From: CAWDLX01 sp963753485 | GTDB lineage: Bacteria; Actinomycetota; Actinomycetes; Mycobacteriales; Micromonosporaceae | Length of the DNA: 64,000 nucleotides | Direction: 5' to 3' | Assembly: GCA_963753485.1 (NCBI GenBank) | Contig: CAVWCL010000018.1 | Span: forward strand, 1-64,000 | Shown here: piece after piece, positions 1-6,791 of the stretch | How positions within the stretch are numbered: the first letter of the stretch is position 1 | Layout: each line of letters begins with the position of its first letter | Translations under genes and position numbers: made by a program | The notes under the pieces: model-generated | Seen by the model: the letters and a program-made list of their open reading frames with translations, nothing else | Told to the model about the DNA's origin: nothing | The model's database searches: none

Positions 1-426
1 GACCCGAGCGGGATCGATCCGGCCGCGGTGAAGCGCGTCCTGCTCTGCTCCGGCAAGGTCTACTACGACCTCGCCCTGGCTCGCCGGGACCGCGGGGTCA
101 CCGACACCGCCATCGTCCGGCTGGAGCAGCTCTACCCGCTGCCGGTGACCGAGGTGAAGGCGGCCCTGGCCGGGTACCCGGCGGCCGCGGACGTGGTCTG
201 GGTCCAGGAGGAGCCGGCCAACCAGGGCGCCTGGTCGTTCATCGCGCTCAACCTGCTGGAGCAGCTGGACGGGGTACGCCTGCGGCGGGTCTCCCGACCG
301 TCGGCGGCGGCCCCGGCGGCGGGTTCGGTGAAGGTGCACGATTATCAACAGTCCCGGATCCTCGACGCCGCCTTCCCGCCCGCCGCTCCCTCACCCTCCC
401 CGGCGTCCCCTCCCTCGCCGATCTAG
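1..426 (+). CDS. kgd: 2-oxoglutarate dehydrogenase E1 / 2-oxoglutarate decarboxylase, C-terminal fragment
   Basis: The last 141 residues of a gene whose 5' part lies outside the window; the frame is open from base 1. Motifs seen are GKVYYDL, IVRLEQLYPLP, WVQEEPANQGAW and, near the end, SVKVHDYQQSRILDAAF. These match the C-terminal transketolase-like domain of the actinobacterial E1 or Kgd enzyme, which decarboxylates 2-oxoglutarate with thiamine diphosphate in the TCA cycle. After DAAF there is a Pro/Ala/Ser tail of about 17 residues whose last codon and TAG stop lie inside the palindromic element at 414-481, so the tail may have come with that element. E1 alone or the multifunctional Kgd form cannot be told apart from this fragment. 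Confidence 0.9.
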   Translation, partial: DPSGIDPAAVKRVLLCSGKVYYDLALARRDRGVTDTAIVRLEQLYPLPVTEVKAALAGYPAAADVVWVQEEPANQGAWSFIALNLLEQLDGVRLRRVSRPSAAAPAAGSVKVHDYQQSRILDAAFPPAAPSPSPASPPSPI

Positions 427-481
427 GGCGTAGACCCATGGATTGATCTCCAATCGTGTGCGTACGCCCTAGATCGGCGAG
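414..481. repeat. Dispersed palindromic element, copy 1
   Basis: Perfect 19-bp inverted repeat (414-432 and 463-481; arm starts ctcgccgatctaggg) around a 30-base loop containing ttgatctcc. The left arm carries the TAG stop of kgd. A second copy is at 29706-29773, with compensatory base changes in the stem and the shared string ttgatctcca in the loop. It could act as a transcription terminator or be a small mobile palindrome; it lacks a clear T-run. Confidence 0.8.
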
Positions 482-523
482 AGGTGAGAGGCGATCGGCG
501 AGAGGTGAGAGGTGAGAGGTGAG
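478..523. repeat. Short tandem repeat of agaggtg units
   Basis: Directly after the palindrome, gcgagaggtgagag occurs twice and the heptamer gaggtga is repeated several times up to the ribosome binding site of the 58-aa gene. The repeat forms most of that gene's short leader. It looks like slippage-generated sequence. Confidence 0.6.
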
Positions 524-536
524 GAGGGAGGCCGGC

Positions 537-713
537 GTGTACTTCACCGACCGGGGACTGGAGGAGCTCGCCGAACGCCGGGGCGGTGAGACGGTCACCC
601 TGGAGTGGCTGGCTGAGCGGTTGCGCGAGTTCATCGACGCCAACCCGGAGTTCGAGACACCGGTCGAACGGCTCGCCACCTGGCTCGCCCGTCTCGACGA
701 CGACGAAGACTGA
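537..713 (+). CDS. Small conserved actinobacterial protein (DUF6104-like)
   Basis: A 58-residue acidic protein starting VYFTDRGLEELAERRG and ending ATWLARLDDDED. From memory it matches the small actinobacterial family DUF6104; no function is known to me. The GTG at 537 is chosen because GAGGAGGGAG lies 6-10 bases upstream; a GTG at 519 would place that binding site inside the gene. There are no membrane segments, signal peptide or cysteines. It is followed after 24 bases by the convergent MDR gene. The middle (VTLEWLAERLREFIDANPEFETPVERLATWL) is probably helical, which might suit a protein-binding role, but that is only a guess. Confidence 0.75.
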   Translation: MYFTDRGLEELAERRGGETVTLEWLAERLREFIDANPEFETPVERLATWLARLDDDED

Positions 714-737
714 CCCCGCGGGATCGCGGTCTGGGGC

Positions 738-1688
738 TCAGCGGCTGTGGTCGAGGACGACCTTGCCGAACACGTCGCCCGCGTACAGCCGCTCAAACGC
801 CGCCCGGACCTCGCTGAACCCGAACACCGAGTCCACGACGGGCCGCACGCCCCGGGCGACCAGCTCGAGCAGCTCGACCAGGTCGGCGGCGGTACCCATC
901 GACGAGCCGAGGATCTCCAGCTGCAGCGCGAAGACCCGGCGCAGGTCCACTGTGGCCAGATGGCCGGCGGTGGTGCCGGAGACGACGATGCGGGCCCCGG
1001 GAGCCGAGCACTTCAGCGAGTGGTCGAACGTGGCCGCGCCGACCGTCTCGATCACCACGTCGACGCGCTCCGGGAGCCGGGCGCCGGGCTCGACCGCGGT
1101 GGCGCCGAGCGCGGCGATGCGCTCCCGCTTGGCCGGATCGCGGCTGGTGGCGTAGACCCGCTGGCCCAGGCCGAGCGCGAGCACCACGGCCGCGGTCGCA
1201 ACGCCCCCGCCGGCGCCCTGAACCAGGACCGCCGCCGCCTCGGCCACCCGACCCTTCGCGGTGAGCATGTGGTACGCGGTGAGCCACGCCGTCGGCAGGC
1301 AGGCGGCATCCAGGAACGAGACCGACGCCGGCTTCGCCACCAGATTCACCCGGGGTACCACGACCCGGTCGGCCAAGGTGCCCGGGAGCCGCTCGGAGAG
1401 CAGCGTGAAGCCCCTCGGATCGGCCGGGTCTGCGACCACCGGGTAGACCACGACCTCGTGGCCCTCCTCGTCGACCCCGGCCGCGTCGCAGCCGAGGATC
1501 ATCGGCAGCCGCTCGGCCGGCAGGCCGACGCCGCGCAGGGACCAGATGTCGTGATGGTTGAGCGAGCTCGCCCGGACCGCAACGGTGGCCCAGTCATCAG
1601 CCTCGGGCACCGGGTCGGCGACCTCACCGATGGCGAGTCCGCGCAGCGGGTCGTCGGGGTCGATGGCCTGGGCGTACGCGGCTCTCAT
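738..1688 (-). CDS. MDR-family zinc-independent alcohol dehydrogenase / quinone oxidoreductase
   Basis: A 316-residue medium-chain dehydrogenase/reductase. The N-terminal GroES-like part holds SSLNHHDIWSLRGVG and GCDAAGVDEEGHEV. The Rossmann part, from about residue 150, holds VQGAGGGVATAAVVLALGLG, the NAD(P)H-binding glycine motif. The four-cysteine structural zinc loop of classical alcohol dehydrogenases is absent, so this is more like quinone oxidoreductases or other zinc-free MDR enzymes; the substrate cannot be read from the sequence. The ATG at 1688 has a -10 box TAGCGT (1696-1701) seven bases upstream, so the mRNA is probably leaderless. It is transcribed alone and convergent with the 58-aa gene. 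Confidence 0.85.
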   Translation of the reverse strand: MRAAYAQAIDPDDPLRGLAIGEVADPVPEADDWATVAVRASSLNHHDIWSLRGVGLPAERLPMILGCDAAGVDEEGHEVVVYPVVADPADPRGFTLLSERLPGTLADRVVVPRVNLVAKPASVSFLDAACLPTAWLTAYHMLTAKGRVAEAAAVLVQGAGGGVATAAVVLALGLGQRVYATSRDPAKRERIAALGATAVEPGARLPERVDVVIETVGAATFDHSLKCSAPGARIVVSGTTAGHLATVDLRRVFALQLEILGSSMGTAADLVELLELVARGVRPVVDSVFGFSEVRAAFERLYAGDVFGKVVLDHSR

Positions 1689-1714
1689 GCCGGGGACGCT
1701 AGCGCACGACCTGG

Positions 1715-2032
1715 TCAGAGGCGGCGCGGGCGCGGCCAGTAGCGCAGCACGACCCGGGCCTCGATATCGGCGACGCCGTAGACCCGGGAGTCATCGGTAC
1801 CGAGGTCGTTGTCGCCCTGGACCCACCAGCCCGACCCGTCGGCCCGGACGATCCGCTTCACCACCAACAGATCCGGCCGGGAGCGGAACCGGGCCAGCAC
1901 CACGTCGCCCGGGCGCGGTGGGCGTCCGCCGCGGCGGGCCAGCACGGCATCGCCGTCGCGCAGCGTCGGCACCATCGACGGGCCTCGGATCAGGACGGCT
2001 CGGACCGGGACGGCGACGGGCGGTGCCGGCAT
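1715..2032 (-). CDS. sodX: Nickel-type superoxide dismutase maturation protease (S26 signal peptidase family)
   Basis: A 105-residue S26-family serine peptidase. RGPSMVPTL carries the nucleophile Ser, VVKRIV the general-base Lys, and GDNDLGTDDSRVYG is the third conserved box. It has no clear membrane anchor, unlike LepB, which fits SodX, the cytoplasmic protease that removes the propeptide of nickel SOD. The ATG at 2032 is preferred: AGGAG lies 7 bases upstream, while the upstream in-frame ATG at 2083 would run into the promoter of divergent sodN. The divergent pairing with sodN (73 bases between start codons) is the usual context and supports the call strongly. Confidence 0.9.
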   Translation of the reverse strand: MPAPPVAVPVRAVLIRGPSMVPTLRDGDAVLARRGGRPPRPGDVVLARFRSRPDLLVVKRIVRADGSGWWVQGDNDLGTDDSRVYGVADIEARVVLRYWPRPRRL

Positions 2033-2105
2033 GGGCGCGCTCCTGGGAGTAGGGTCGGTTGGGAGGATCATCGCAAATGTCAACTCGTGCGAAGAGAAGG
2101 AGCCG

Positions 2106-2513
2106 ATGATGCGACTGCCACGCCTGCTGACACCGCGAATGGTGGCGCATGCGCATTGCGACCTGCCTTGCGGCGTCTACGACCCGGCTCAAGCCCGGAT
2201 CGAGGCCGAATCGGTCAAGGCCATCTGCGAGAAGTACCAGACGAATCCGGACGCCGACTTCCGCACTCGCGCGCTCATCATCAAGGAGCAGCGCGCCGAA
2301 CTGGTGAAGCATCATCTCTGGGTGCTCTGGACCGACTACTTCAAGCCGCCGCACTTCGCGAAGTACCCGCACCTGCACCAGCTCTTCAACGACGCGACCA
2401 AGCTCGCCGGCGCGTCGGGCGCCAAGGGCTCCGCGGACCCGGCCGTGGCCGATCAGCTGCTCGCCAAGATCGATGAAATCTCCAAGATCTTCTGGGAGAC
2501 CAAGCAGGGCTGA
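2106..2513 (+). CDS. sodN: Nickel-containing superoxide dismutase
   Basis: A 135-residue protein that dismutates superoxide. After a propeptide of about 16 residues (MMRLPRLLTPRMVAHA) comes the nickel hook HCDLPCGVYD, in which His1, Cys2 and Cys6 of the mature enzyme bind nickel. The rest matches NiSOD along its length (IKEQRAELVKHHLWVLWTDYF; KIDEISKIFWETKQ). The propeptide must be cut off to free the His amine, presumably by the divergent SodX. ATG 2106 or 2109 can start; GAAGGAG sits just upstream of both. I see no Nur box in the 73-base gap, which agrees with the indirect nickel control of sodN known in Streptomyces. Nickel would come in through a transporter such as the one at 50858. Confidence 0.95.
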   Translation: MMRLPRLLTPRMVAHAHCDLPCGVYDPAQARIEAESVKAICEKYQTNPDADFRTRALIIKEQRAELVKHHLWVLWTDYFKPPHFAKYPHLHQLFNDATKLAGASGAKGSADPAVADQLLAKIDEISKIFWETKQG

Positions 2514-2555
2514 GCCGCCCTGGCCCCGCGATCCGGCCGGTAGGCCCATGGCGTG

Positions 2556-2660
2556 CCGGCCGCCGCCGCGATGGCCCCCGCCGGACGGTCAGACGCATCC
2601 GCCGGCCGCCGCCGCGATGGCGCCCCGCGGCACCGGCAGACGTATCCTCCGGCCGCCCCC
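2556..2660. repeat. Imperfect direct repeat, period 46-47 bp
   Basis: Between sodN and the next gene, the 20-mer at 2556-2575 returns exactly at 2602-2621, and a shorter third copy (ccggccgcc) begins at 2649. The spacers are also related (cggtcagacgcatcc versus cggcagacgtatcc). No coding function is seen. Confidence 0.6.
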
Positions 2661-2681
2661 AGGCCCTAGAGTCAAGGCATC

Positions 2682-3161
2682 ATGGAGTCGAGGCAGCATG
2701 GCTACCCCGGACAGACGTTGGGCGTGCCGAACCAGGCCCCGGTTAGCCAGGCCCTGTCCGAGTTGGACGGGGCGGACAGCGACATCATCGAGCTGACCGT
2801 GCCCGCGCTCACCGGCTACCTCGCCGTGGTGCGCACCGCGACCGCGGGTCTCGCCGCCCGGCTGAGCTTCACCTTGGACGAGATCGAGGATCTGCGGATC
2901 GCCGTGGACGAGGCGTGCGTGATGCTGCTCAGCCTGCCCGGCCCGGCATTACCGGATGAGCCGACGCTCACCTGCCGGTTCCAGGTGAGCCAGGAGGCGC
3001 TGGCGGTCACGATCTCGGCCGCGGTCGCCGAGCGGGCCGCGCTGCCGGCCGAGCAGTCGTTCGCGTGGCAGGTGCTGACCGCCCACGCGGCGAACGTGAC
3101 CGGTCACGCCACCGGCGGTCTGGCCACGATCAACCTGCATAAACGTCGGCGGCGGCGCTGA
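2682..3161 (+). CDS. RsbW-like anti-sigma regulatory factor (ATP-binding)
   Basis: A 159-residue protein with a GHKL/HATPase_c_2 fold: IIELTVPALTGYLAVVRTATAGLAARL (strand and helix 1) then LDEIEDLRIAVDEACVMLL, the N-box region. Such proteins bind ATP and capture an alternative sigma factor or phosphorylate an anti-anti-sigma factor. The Asn normally expected just after DEAC is replaced (DEACVMLL), so magnesium binding and kinase activity are doubtful. No sigma factor or antagonist lies next to it. A -10-like TAGAGT (2667-2672) is 9 bases before the ATG. The last 32 bases overlap the end of the convergent GntR gene. Confidence 0.75.
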   Translation: MESRQHGYPGQTLGVPNQAPVSQALSELDGADSDIIELTVPALTGYLAVVRTATAGLAARLSFTLDEIEDLRIAVDEACVMLLSLPGPALPDEPTLTCRFQVSQEALAVTISAAVAERAALPAEQSFAWQVLTAHAANVTGHATGGLATINLHKRRRRR

Positions 3162-3873
3162 CCCGGTTGCCGTCGCGGTGCAGCTCGGCGCCGTGGCCGC
3201 GCAGGAAGTCGAGGTGCCGGGCGGCGGCCACTTCGGCGGCGGCTGGATCCTGCCGCTCGATCGCGGCGACGATCGCCCGATGGTCGGCGTCGACCCGCGT
3301 CCAACCCGCCCGGTCGAGCTCATCGGCGAGCAGCAGGAGGTTCGACACCGCCTGCAGCGGCAGGGCGATCAGTTCGAGCACGGGGTTGCCGCAGGCCGCG
3401 GCGAGCGCGGTGTGGAACCGCGGATGGACCGAGATCATCTGCGCCACGTCGGCGGTGATCGGATCGAAGAGCGTGTCCCGCAACGCGGCCAGCTGCTCCG
3501 CGGTCCGCCGGCGGGCGGCCAGGCCGGCCACCGGCACCTCCACCATCGTCCGCACCTCCAGCAGCTCCTCCGGGCTGACCAGCGAACTGGCCCACAGCAG
3601 CTGCACCCCGGTGCAGATGGCGTCGGAGATCTGGGCCGGGCTGGGGTGCACAACGAAGCTGCCCCCGGCGACGCCCCGGGTGGTGACGATCAGGTTCTGG
3701 CTGGCCAGAAGGCGCAGGGCCTCACGGACCGTGCTGCGGCTCACGCCCGAACTTTGGCAGAGCTGCGGCTCGGTCGGCAGCCGGTCACCCGGCTGGAGCT
3801 GGCCTGATGTGATGCGGGCGCGCAGGTCGTCGGCGAGGGCCTGGTACGCCGGCGTCCGCGTGTCAATACTCAC
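3130..3873 (-). CDS. GntR-family transcriptional regulator (FadR subfamily)
   Basis: A 247-residue regulator. Residues 10-75 are a winged helix (YQALADDLRARITSGQLQPG, then LPTEPQLCQSSGVSRSTVREALRLL), followed by an all-helical FCD ligand domain with LLEVRTMVEVPVAGLAARR, HPRFHTALAAACGNPVL and HRAIVAAIERQD. FCD domains usually bind organic acids, with a metal held by Asp/His residues. The start is GTG 3873, because TAGAGT (3882-3887) lies 8 bases before it. The neighbours are not obvious metabolic targets, so the operon it controls is not evident. It overlaps the 3' end of the anti-sigma gene by 32 bases, tail to tail. Confidence 0.85.
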   Translation of the reverse strand: MSIDTRTPAYQALADDLRARITSGQLQPGDRLPTEPQLCQSSGVSRSTVREALRLLASQNLIVTTRGVAGGSFVVHPSPAQISDAICTGVQLLWASSLVSPEELLEVRTMVEVPVAGLAARRRTAEQLAALRDTLFDPITADVAQMISVHPRFHTALAAACGNPVLELIALPLQAVSNLLLLADELDRAGWTRVDADHRAIVAAIERQDPAAAEVAAARHLDFLRGHGAELHRDGNRVSAAADVYAG

Positions 3874-3897
3874 GGTGACCAACTCTAGGCCCCGCGG

Positions 3898-4329
3898 CTA
3901 CTCCATCCCGAGCGCCGCGCGGGTGGCCGGCGCCAGCAGTGTGCCCGCCCCGACGAGTCCGATCACGATCACCGGGACCCCGAGCACCGGCAACCCGCCG
4001 GTGATCATCGTGTACCCGATCGGCAGCAGCAGCAGCTGCAGGACGATGGCCGGGCCCCGGGCCCAGGCGCGCTTGCGGGTCAGCGCCCAGGCGAGCCCGG
4101 CCAGGATCGCGGCGAGCAGCGCGGCCGCGACCGTGAGGGCCACCGCGCTCACCACGCTCTGAACCGGTGCCGCGAGATCGTCGTAGAACAGGATCGCCAC
4201 CACGGCCACCAGCCCGGCCGACTCCGCTGCCAGCAGCCAGATCGCCCACCGCAACGGAGCCGGCAGGCCGTCCAGGCGGATGCGTCGGGCGCCCTCCCGC
4301 AGCGCCGGTTTCGGCTCCTGCTCAGGCAT
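3898..4329 (-). CDS. Small integral membrane protein, function unknown
   Basis: 143 residues: a basic N-terminal cytoplasmic stretch of about 25 residues, then four likely membrane segments (WAIWLLAAESAGLVAVVAIL; SVVSAVALTVAAALLAAILAGL; GPAIVLQLLLLPIGYTMI; LGVPVIVIGLVGAGTLLA). Such proteins are common and uncharacterised in actinomycetes; I do not recognise a specific family. The ATG at 4329 follows TAGGGT (4336-4341) by six bases, so the transcript is probably leaderless. It is divergent from the lipid kinase gene with only 54 bases between the start codons. Confidence 0.7.
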   Translation of the reverse strand: MPEQEPKPALREGARRIRLDGLPAPLRWAIWLLAAESAGLVAVVAILFYDDLAAPVQSVVSAVALTVAAALLAAILAGLAWALTRKRAWARGPAIVLQLLLLPIGYTMITGGLPVLGVPVIVIGLVGAGTLLAPATRAALGME

Positions 4330-4335
4330 GACGCC

Positions 4336-4377
4336 ACCCTACCTTCGCCCGAACGGAGGACCCGGCCGGTATACAGT
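4336..4377. promoter_or_regulatory. Divergent leaderless promoter pair
   Basis: Minus-strand -10 TAGGGT (4341 to 4336) lies six bases before the ATG at 4329. Plus-strand -10 TACAGT (4372-4377) lies six bases before the ATG at 4384. Both distances place transcription start on or next to the start codon. Confidence 0.6.
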
Positions 4378-4383
4378 CCGCGC

Positions 4384-5307
4384 ATGCGCGCGCTCCTTGT
4401 GGTCAACCCCAAGGCGACCACGACCAGCGAGCGGGGCCGCGACATCCTGGTCCGGGCGCTGCGCTCGGAGGTGGATCTGACGGTGGAGTACACCCGCCGC
4501 CGTGGCCACGCGGCCGATCTCGCCCATCGGGCGGCCGAGGAGCGGATGGACGCCGTGGTCACCCTCGGCGGCGACGGCACCGTCAACGAGGTGGTCAACG
4601 GCCTGCTCCGGGACGGCCCCGGAGAGAAGGTGCCGGGCCTCGCCGTGGTGCCCGGCGGGTCGACCAACGTCTTCGCCCGCGCCATCGGCCTGCCCAGGGA
4701 CTGGACCGAAGGCACCGGGGTCATTCTCGAGGCGTTGCACCGTGGCCGGACCCGCACGATCGGACTCGGCCGGGCCGACGGCCGGTACTTCACCTTCTGC
4801 GCCGGCCTCGGCCTCGACGCCGACGTGGTCCGCAAGGTCGAGCGCGCCCGCCTGCGGGGCCGGGTGTCGACGCCGGCGCTCTACGTCCGCTCAACCGTGC
4901 TGCAGTTCCTGTTCGACCCGGAGCGCGGGAATCCGGTGATCACACTCGAGCGCCCGGACGAACCACCGGCGGAGAGCCTCGCCATGGTGATCGTCCAGAA
5001 CACCGCACCCTGGACGTTCCTGGGCGACCGGCCGGTGAACGCGTGTCCCGAAGCCTCTTTCGACGATGGCCTGGACATCCTGGGTGTGCGGGCGTTGCAC
5101 CTGCCGGGCACCGCCCGGGTGGCGACCCAGATCCTCGCCAAGCGCCTGCGCCCGCACGGGCGGCACCTGCTCTGCCTGCACGACCTGGACGAGTTCCGGC
5201 TGCGGGCACAGCGGCCGCTGGCGTTCCAGGTGGACGGTGACTATCTGGGCGAGCGGGATGCGGTGACCTTCGCCTCCGTCCGCCAGGCGCTGCGGGTCTT
5301 CTGCTGA
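4384..5307 (+). CDS. Diacylglycerol kinase catalytic domain protein (YegS/BmrU-type lipid kinase)
   Basis: A 307-residue lipid kinase. The N-terminal domain has LLVVNPKATT and the nucleotide-binding VTLGGDGTVNEVVNGLL followed by GLAVVPGGSTNVFARAIGLP, both diagnostic for DAGK_cat (Pfam). The C-terminal beta-rich half ends with FRLRAQRPLAFQVDGDYLGE, typical of YegS/BmrU. It should phosphorylate diacylglycerol or a similar lipid, or a sphingoid-like substrate, at the membrane surface; the exact lipid is unknown. Its stop codon lies in an 18-bp tandem duplication (5293-5328), and a strong hairpin follows at 5366. Confidence 0.85.
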   Translation: MRALLVVNPKATTTSERGRDILVRALRSEVDLTVEYTRRRGHAADLAHRAAEERMDAVVTLGGDGTVNEVVNGLLRDGPGEKVPGLAVVPGGSTNVFARAIGLPRDWTEGTGVILEALHRGRTRTIGLGRADGRYFTFCAGLGLDADVVRKVERARLRGRVSTPALYVRSTVLQFLFDPERGNPVITLERPDEPPAESLAMVIVQNTAPWTFLGDRPVNACPEASFDDGLDILGVRALHLPGTARVATQILAKRLRPHGRHLLCLHDLDEFRLRAQRPLAFQVDGDYLGERDAVTFASVRQALRVFC

Positions 5308-5365
5308 CAGCCGGTCTTCTGCTGACAGCGAAAACACCCAACGTGACGAGAATCACGATGTGCGC

Positions 5366-5397
5366 CGTGTCGCCGGCCGAAATCGGCCGGTGACACG
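5366..5397 (+). terminator. Hairpin terminator after the lipid kinase gene
   Basis: Arms 5366-5380 and 5383-5397 pair over 15 positions with one mismatch around a 2-base centre (cgtgtcgccggccga / tcggccggtgacacg). There is no U-run, as is common in actinomycetes. It lies in the 409-base gap 5308-5716. Confidence 0.6.
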
Positions 5398-5496
5398 ACA
5401 GTGAACTCCCAACGCAGCGCTACGGACGGTACTAGAGTGGTGACGAATTGTTGTAGTGTGAGGTGTGGAGAATACGGCACTACCGGGCAAAAGATA

Positions 5497-5512
5497 CGTG
5501 AGGTCGCTCACG
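5497..5512. promoter_or_regulatory. CRP/cAMP-type operator upstream of whiB1-like gene
   Basis: CGTGA-N6-TCACG is a perfect palindrome of the CRP type (consensus TGTGA-N6-TCACA). A sequence resembling a -35 box, TTGACA, follows at 5540-5545, without a good -10. In Mycobacterium tuberculosis the whiB1 promoter is a known CRP (Rv3676) target. The rest of the 5308-5716 gap holds the hairpin at 5366 and nothing else I recognise. Confidence 0.55.
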
Positions 5513-5716
5513 GGCCGGGATTTTTGCCTAAGCTCCCCCTTGACATTGCGTTAGTTCGTGAAACCATTCACAAGCGAACCGAGTACGAGGCGAGCTTGCC
5601 AGCCGCAGAGGCGCCGCCGGAGCCGCAAACAGCGCTGCACCGGCAAAGCGACCAGCGTGAACCATGGAGCTAGCAGGCATCGCCACCAAGCCACGAACCG
5701 AGGAGTTGTTGCCGCC

Positions 5717-5971
5717 ATGGACTGGCGTCACCGTGCCGCCTGCCGAGACGAGGACCCGGAGTTGTTCTTCCCGATTGGGACATCCGGTCCGGCTCTGCTC
5801 CAAGTGGAGCAGGCCAAGTCGGTCTGCAGGCGCTGTACGGCCGTCAACGAGTGCCTTCAGTGGGCGCTCGACACCGGCCAGGATGCCGGGGTCTGGGGCG
5901 GGATGAGCGAAGAAGAGCGGCGCGCCGTCAAGCGGCGCGGAGGTCTGCGGGTTCGCGCTCACTCGCTGTAG
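5717..5971 (+). CDS. whiB1: WhiB-family iron-sulfur transcriptional regulator (WhiB1/WblE type)
   Basis: An 84-residue protein beginning MDWRHRAACRDEDPELFFP. Four cysteines, one in AACRDED and three in VCRRCTAVNEC (C-x2-C-x5-C), bind a [4Fe-4S] cluster; GVWGGMSEEERRAVKRR is the turn and basic DNA-contact tail. Length and sequence fit WhiB1/WblE, an essential regulator in actinobacteria that works bound to region 4 of the principal sigma factor and reacts with nitric oxide. GAGGAG lies about 10 bases before the ATG at 5717; longer in-frame starts upstream give an unconserved extension. A 409-base upstream gap carries a CRP-type site. Its 3' end overlaps the end of sirB by 44 bases. Confidence 0.92.
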   Translation: MDWRHRAACRDEDPELFFPIGTSGPALLQVEQAKSVCRRCTAVNECLQWALDTGQDAGVWGGMSEEERRAVKRRGGLRVRAHSL

Positions 5972-6791
5972 ACCCCTGAACCACCGAGATCGCCCCGATC
6001 GGACCCGGATCCGACGGGGCTATTTCGTGCATCGCCTGCGCCGCGACGCGCAGGCTGGGCTCGTTCGCCTGCGCCGCGACGCGCAGGCTGGGCTCGTTCG
6101 CCTGCGCCGCCCGGCGCAGCAGCAGCGCGACCAGATCCTCGGCCGGCGCCAGCGGGGCAGCCACCCCGACGGCACCGGCGCCGCGGGCGGCCGCGCCGGC
6201 CGCGTCGGAGAGCCGGCCGGGGGCGAGGAAATACGACGAGGCCGCGATCCGGCCGGCTCCCCGCTCCCGCAACCGCATCACCGCGTTGGCCACCCCGACC
6301 ATCCCGGCACCCAGATAGCCGACTGTGGCCGCAGCGTGCACTGTGGACGCCAACCGCGCCGCTACGGCCTGCACGGTGACGTTCGCCGGGGCATAGGAGC
6401 TGCCGGCCGCCATCAGCACGACCCCGTCCACCGGGCCGTCCAGTTCGGACAACCGGCGGGCCAGCGCCCGGATCAGCAGCGGCTCGGCCGCCTCGGTGGG
6501 CTCGCCGGGCCCCAGCACCCGGGCCAGCCGGACCGGAACGCCGATCTCGGCCAGCCGGCGCGGCAGGTCCACCCGGCTGTGGTAGGCGTGCGTGAGCAGA
6601 GCCGGCACGACGATCGCCGGGCCCACCCGGTGCAGCACCTCGGCCACCGAGGGCGCGGTGAGATCGAGGAAGGCCGGCTCGGCCCCGCCCGGCCAGCGCC
6701 GGCCGACCGCGGCGGCCAGCCGCCGGATCGCCGCCCCCGAGCGCGGGTCGCGGCTGCCGTGGGCGACCAGCACGATCGGCACGTGCCTCAT
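5928..6791 (-). CDS. sirB: Sirohydrochlorin chelatase (CbiX/SirB family)
   Basis: A 287-residue chelatase that would insert ferrous iron into sirohydrochlorin to make siroheme, the cofactor of the sulfite reductase SirA in the same operon. It opens MRHVPIVLVAHGSRDPRSG; the His of VAHGSRD and those of LLTHAYHSRVDLP are the expected metal-site residues of the first CbiX half. A second, weaker CbiX-like half follows. The ATG at 6791 overlaps the TGA of cysH (ATGA). The C-terminus is odd: an 11-residue unit (AQANEPSLRVA) is repeated, and the last part runs through the whiB1 terminator into whiB1 itself, so it is likely an added tail. Confidence 0.85.
   Translation of the reverse strand: MRHVPIVLVAHGSRDPRSGAAIRRLAAAVGRRWPGGAEPAFLDLTAPSVAEVLHRVGPAIVVPALLTHAYHSRVDLPRRLAEIGVPVRLARVLGPGEPTEAAEPLLIRALARRLSELDGPVDGVVLMAAGSSYAPANVTVQAVAARLASTVHAAATVGYLGAGMVGVANAVMRLRERGAGRIAASSYFLAPGRLSDAAGAAARGAGAVGVAAPLAPAEDLVALLLRRAAQANEPSLRVAAQANEPSLRVAAQAMHEIAPSDPGPIGAISVVQGSTASEREPADLRAA
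5992..6020 (+). terminator. Hairpin terminator of the whiB1-like gene
   Basis: Stem gccccg-a-tcgga / tccga-cggggc with a single bulged A (5998) and loop cccgga, followed by tatttcg. It lies inside the 3' coding end of the convergent gene sirB. Confidence 0.7.
6034..6112. repeat. 33-bp in-frame tandem repeat in sirB
   Basis: A 33-base unit starting gcctgcgccgcgacgcgcag begins at 6034 and again at 6067, with a partial third copy at 6100. It keeps the sirB frame and adds 11 residues per unit near the C-terminus. Copy number may vary between strains. Confidence 0.75.

Noticed and set aside
414..526. CRISPR array from the repeats after kgd
   Set aside because: There are no regularly spaced repeats with unique spacers, and no cas genes. 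It is one palindrome plus a short tandem repeat.
248..1742. Long open frames on the opposite strand and in other frames of real genes (here and throughout, for example 7278-9449 and 20721-24212)
   Set aside because: They are shadows of high-GC coding sequence: rich in Arg, Ala, Gly and Pro, with no domain, and they overlap well-supported genes.
2033..2105. Nur box between sodX and sodN
   Set aside because: tcgcaa and tgcga occur but not as two TTGCAA half-sites five bases apart, and direct Nur binding at sodN is not expected.
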